Source: Enterococcus lactis (lineage in GTDB: Bacteria; Bacillota; Bacilli; Lactobacillales; Enterococcaceae). Taken from it: DNA of 64,000 nucleotides. Position numbers and translations under genes: made by a program. The stretch is from positions 1-64,000 of the forward strand of contig NZ_BNJW01000009.1 in the NCBI RefSeq assembly GCF_015751045.1, given 5' to 3'. The notes beneath the pieces were generated by a model. The model saw only the letters and a program-made list of their open reading frames with translations. It had not been told where the DNA came from and made no database searches. This document shows, one piece after another, positions 63,958 to 64,000 of the stretch. Each line of letters opens with the position of its first letter. Position 1 is the first letter of the stretch.

Positions 63958-64000
63958 AGAGAAAAGCTATTTTTTGAACTCATTCCTTGCGACTCGGAGT
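63958..64000 (-). repeat. Modular repeat, locus 9 (part of a D module, cut by the window end)
   Basis: AAGCTATTTTTTGAACTC followed by CTTGCGACTCGGAGT matches the D module at 63120-63156. The remainder lies beyond the window. Confidence 0.6.

Overview
The window is a low-GC Firmicutes chromosome segment, most likely Enterococcus faecium or a very close relative such as E. lactis. Supporting points are an intrinsic-type Eat(A)/Lsa-family ABC-F gene, a large set of PTS sugar operons, an M-box in front of mgtA, Met- and Tyr-type T-boxes, an LtaS-type sulfatase, and strong AGGAGG ribosome binding sites with occasional GTG or TTG starts. No rRNA, tRNA or CRISPR array is visible.

Layout. 1-5.3 kb: the edge of an IS30-family element, a beta-glucoside PTS/phospho-glucosidase/GntR operon, then decayed remnants of a fructose-type PTS and a D-lyxose isomerase. 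5.8-7.6 kb: nucleoside salvage operon (LOG protein, deoxyribosyltransferase, deoxynucleoside kinase). 7.7-8.5 kb: a small zinc-ribbon protein and a lipoprotein. 8.6-14.7 kb: LacI-controlled beta-glucoside operon (lone EIIC, GH3, LacI, GH1). 14.8-19.4 kb: an anchored hypothetical, an LtaS-type enzyme, a frameshifted Rgg-like regulator and ndk. 19.5-22.8 kb: M-box, short ORF and mgtA. 23.5-28.0 kb: HAD phosphatase upstream, tandem Met T-boxes, metNIQ-type transporter and an M20 hydrolase. 28.1-29.9 kb: Tyr-type T-box and a NhaC-family transporter. 30-35.8 kb: DUF305 protein, amino-acid permease, orphan glycosyltransferase-like protein, ketopantoate-reductase-like protein and glycerate kinase. 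35.8-38.2 kb: attenuator-controlled eat(A) and a histidine phosphatase. 38.4-42.4 kb: MurNAc recycling operon (mupG, murQ, MurNAc-type PTS). 42.5-43.1 kb: a broken secreted-peptide gene and a 26-residue membrane peptide. 43.2-47.8 kb: nrdI, an APC antiporter, a Bcr-type ABC pair and a Gdx-like SMR exporter behind a candidate guanidine riboswitch. 48-54 kb: the DUF969/DUF979 pair and pcp, separated by a complete three-gene lactococcin-972-like cassette. 54-64 kb: housekeeping and small genes (pnuC, glyoxalase, GNATs, Cof phosphatase, ung, pta, tsaE, a DnaQ-like exonuclease).

Two themes cut across the window. First, a modular family of roughly 110-120 bp palindromic intergenic repeats has common ends (GAGGTTGTGA ... 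GAACACCGTTTA) but several different cores. It occurs at about nine loci, nearly all at the 3' ends of genes, is often joined to terminator hairpins, and in two places enters a coding sequence. Second, four one-base losses break three genes: an Rgg-like regulator, a secreted peptide (twice) and the lactococcin-972-like precursor. In both secreted-peptide genes one break lies in the A-run just after the start codon. Either the peptide genes are switched off or phase-variable, or the assembly has homopolymer errors.

All calls come from reading the sequence. No database search, folding program or alignment was run.
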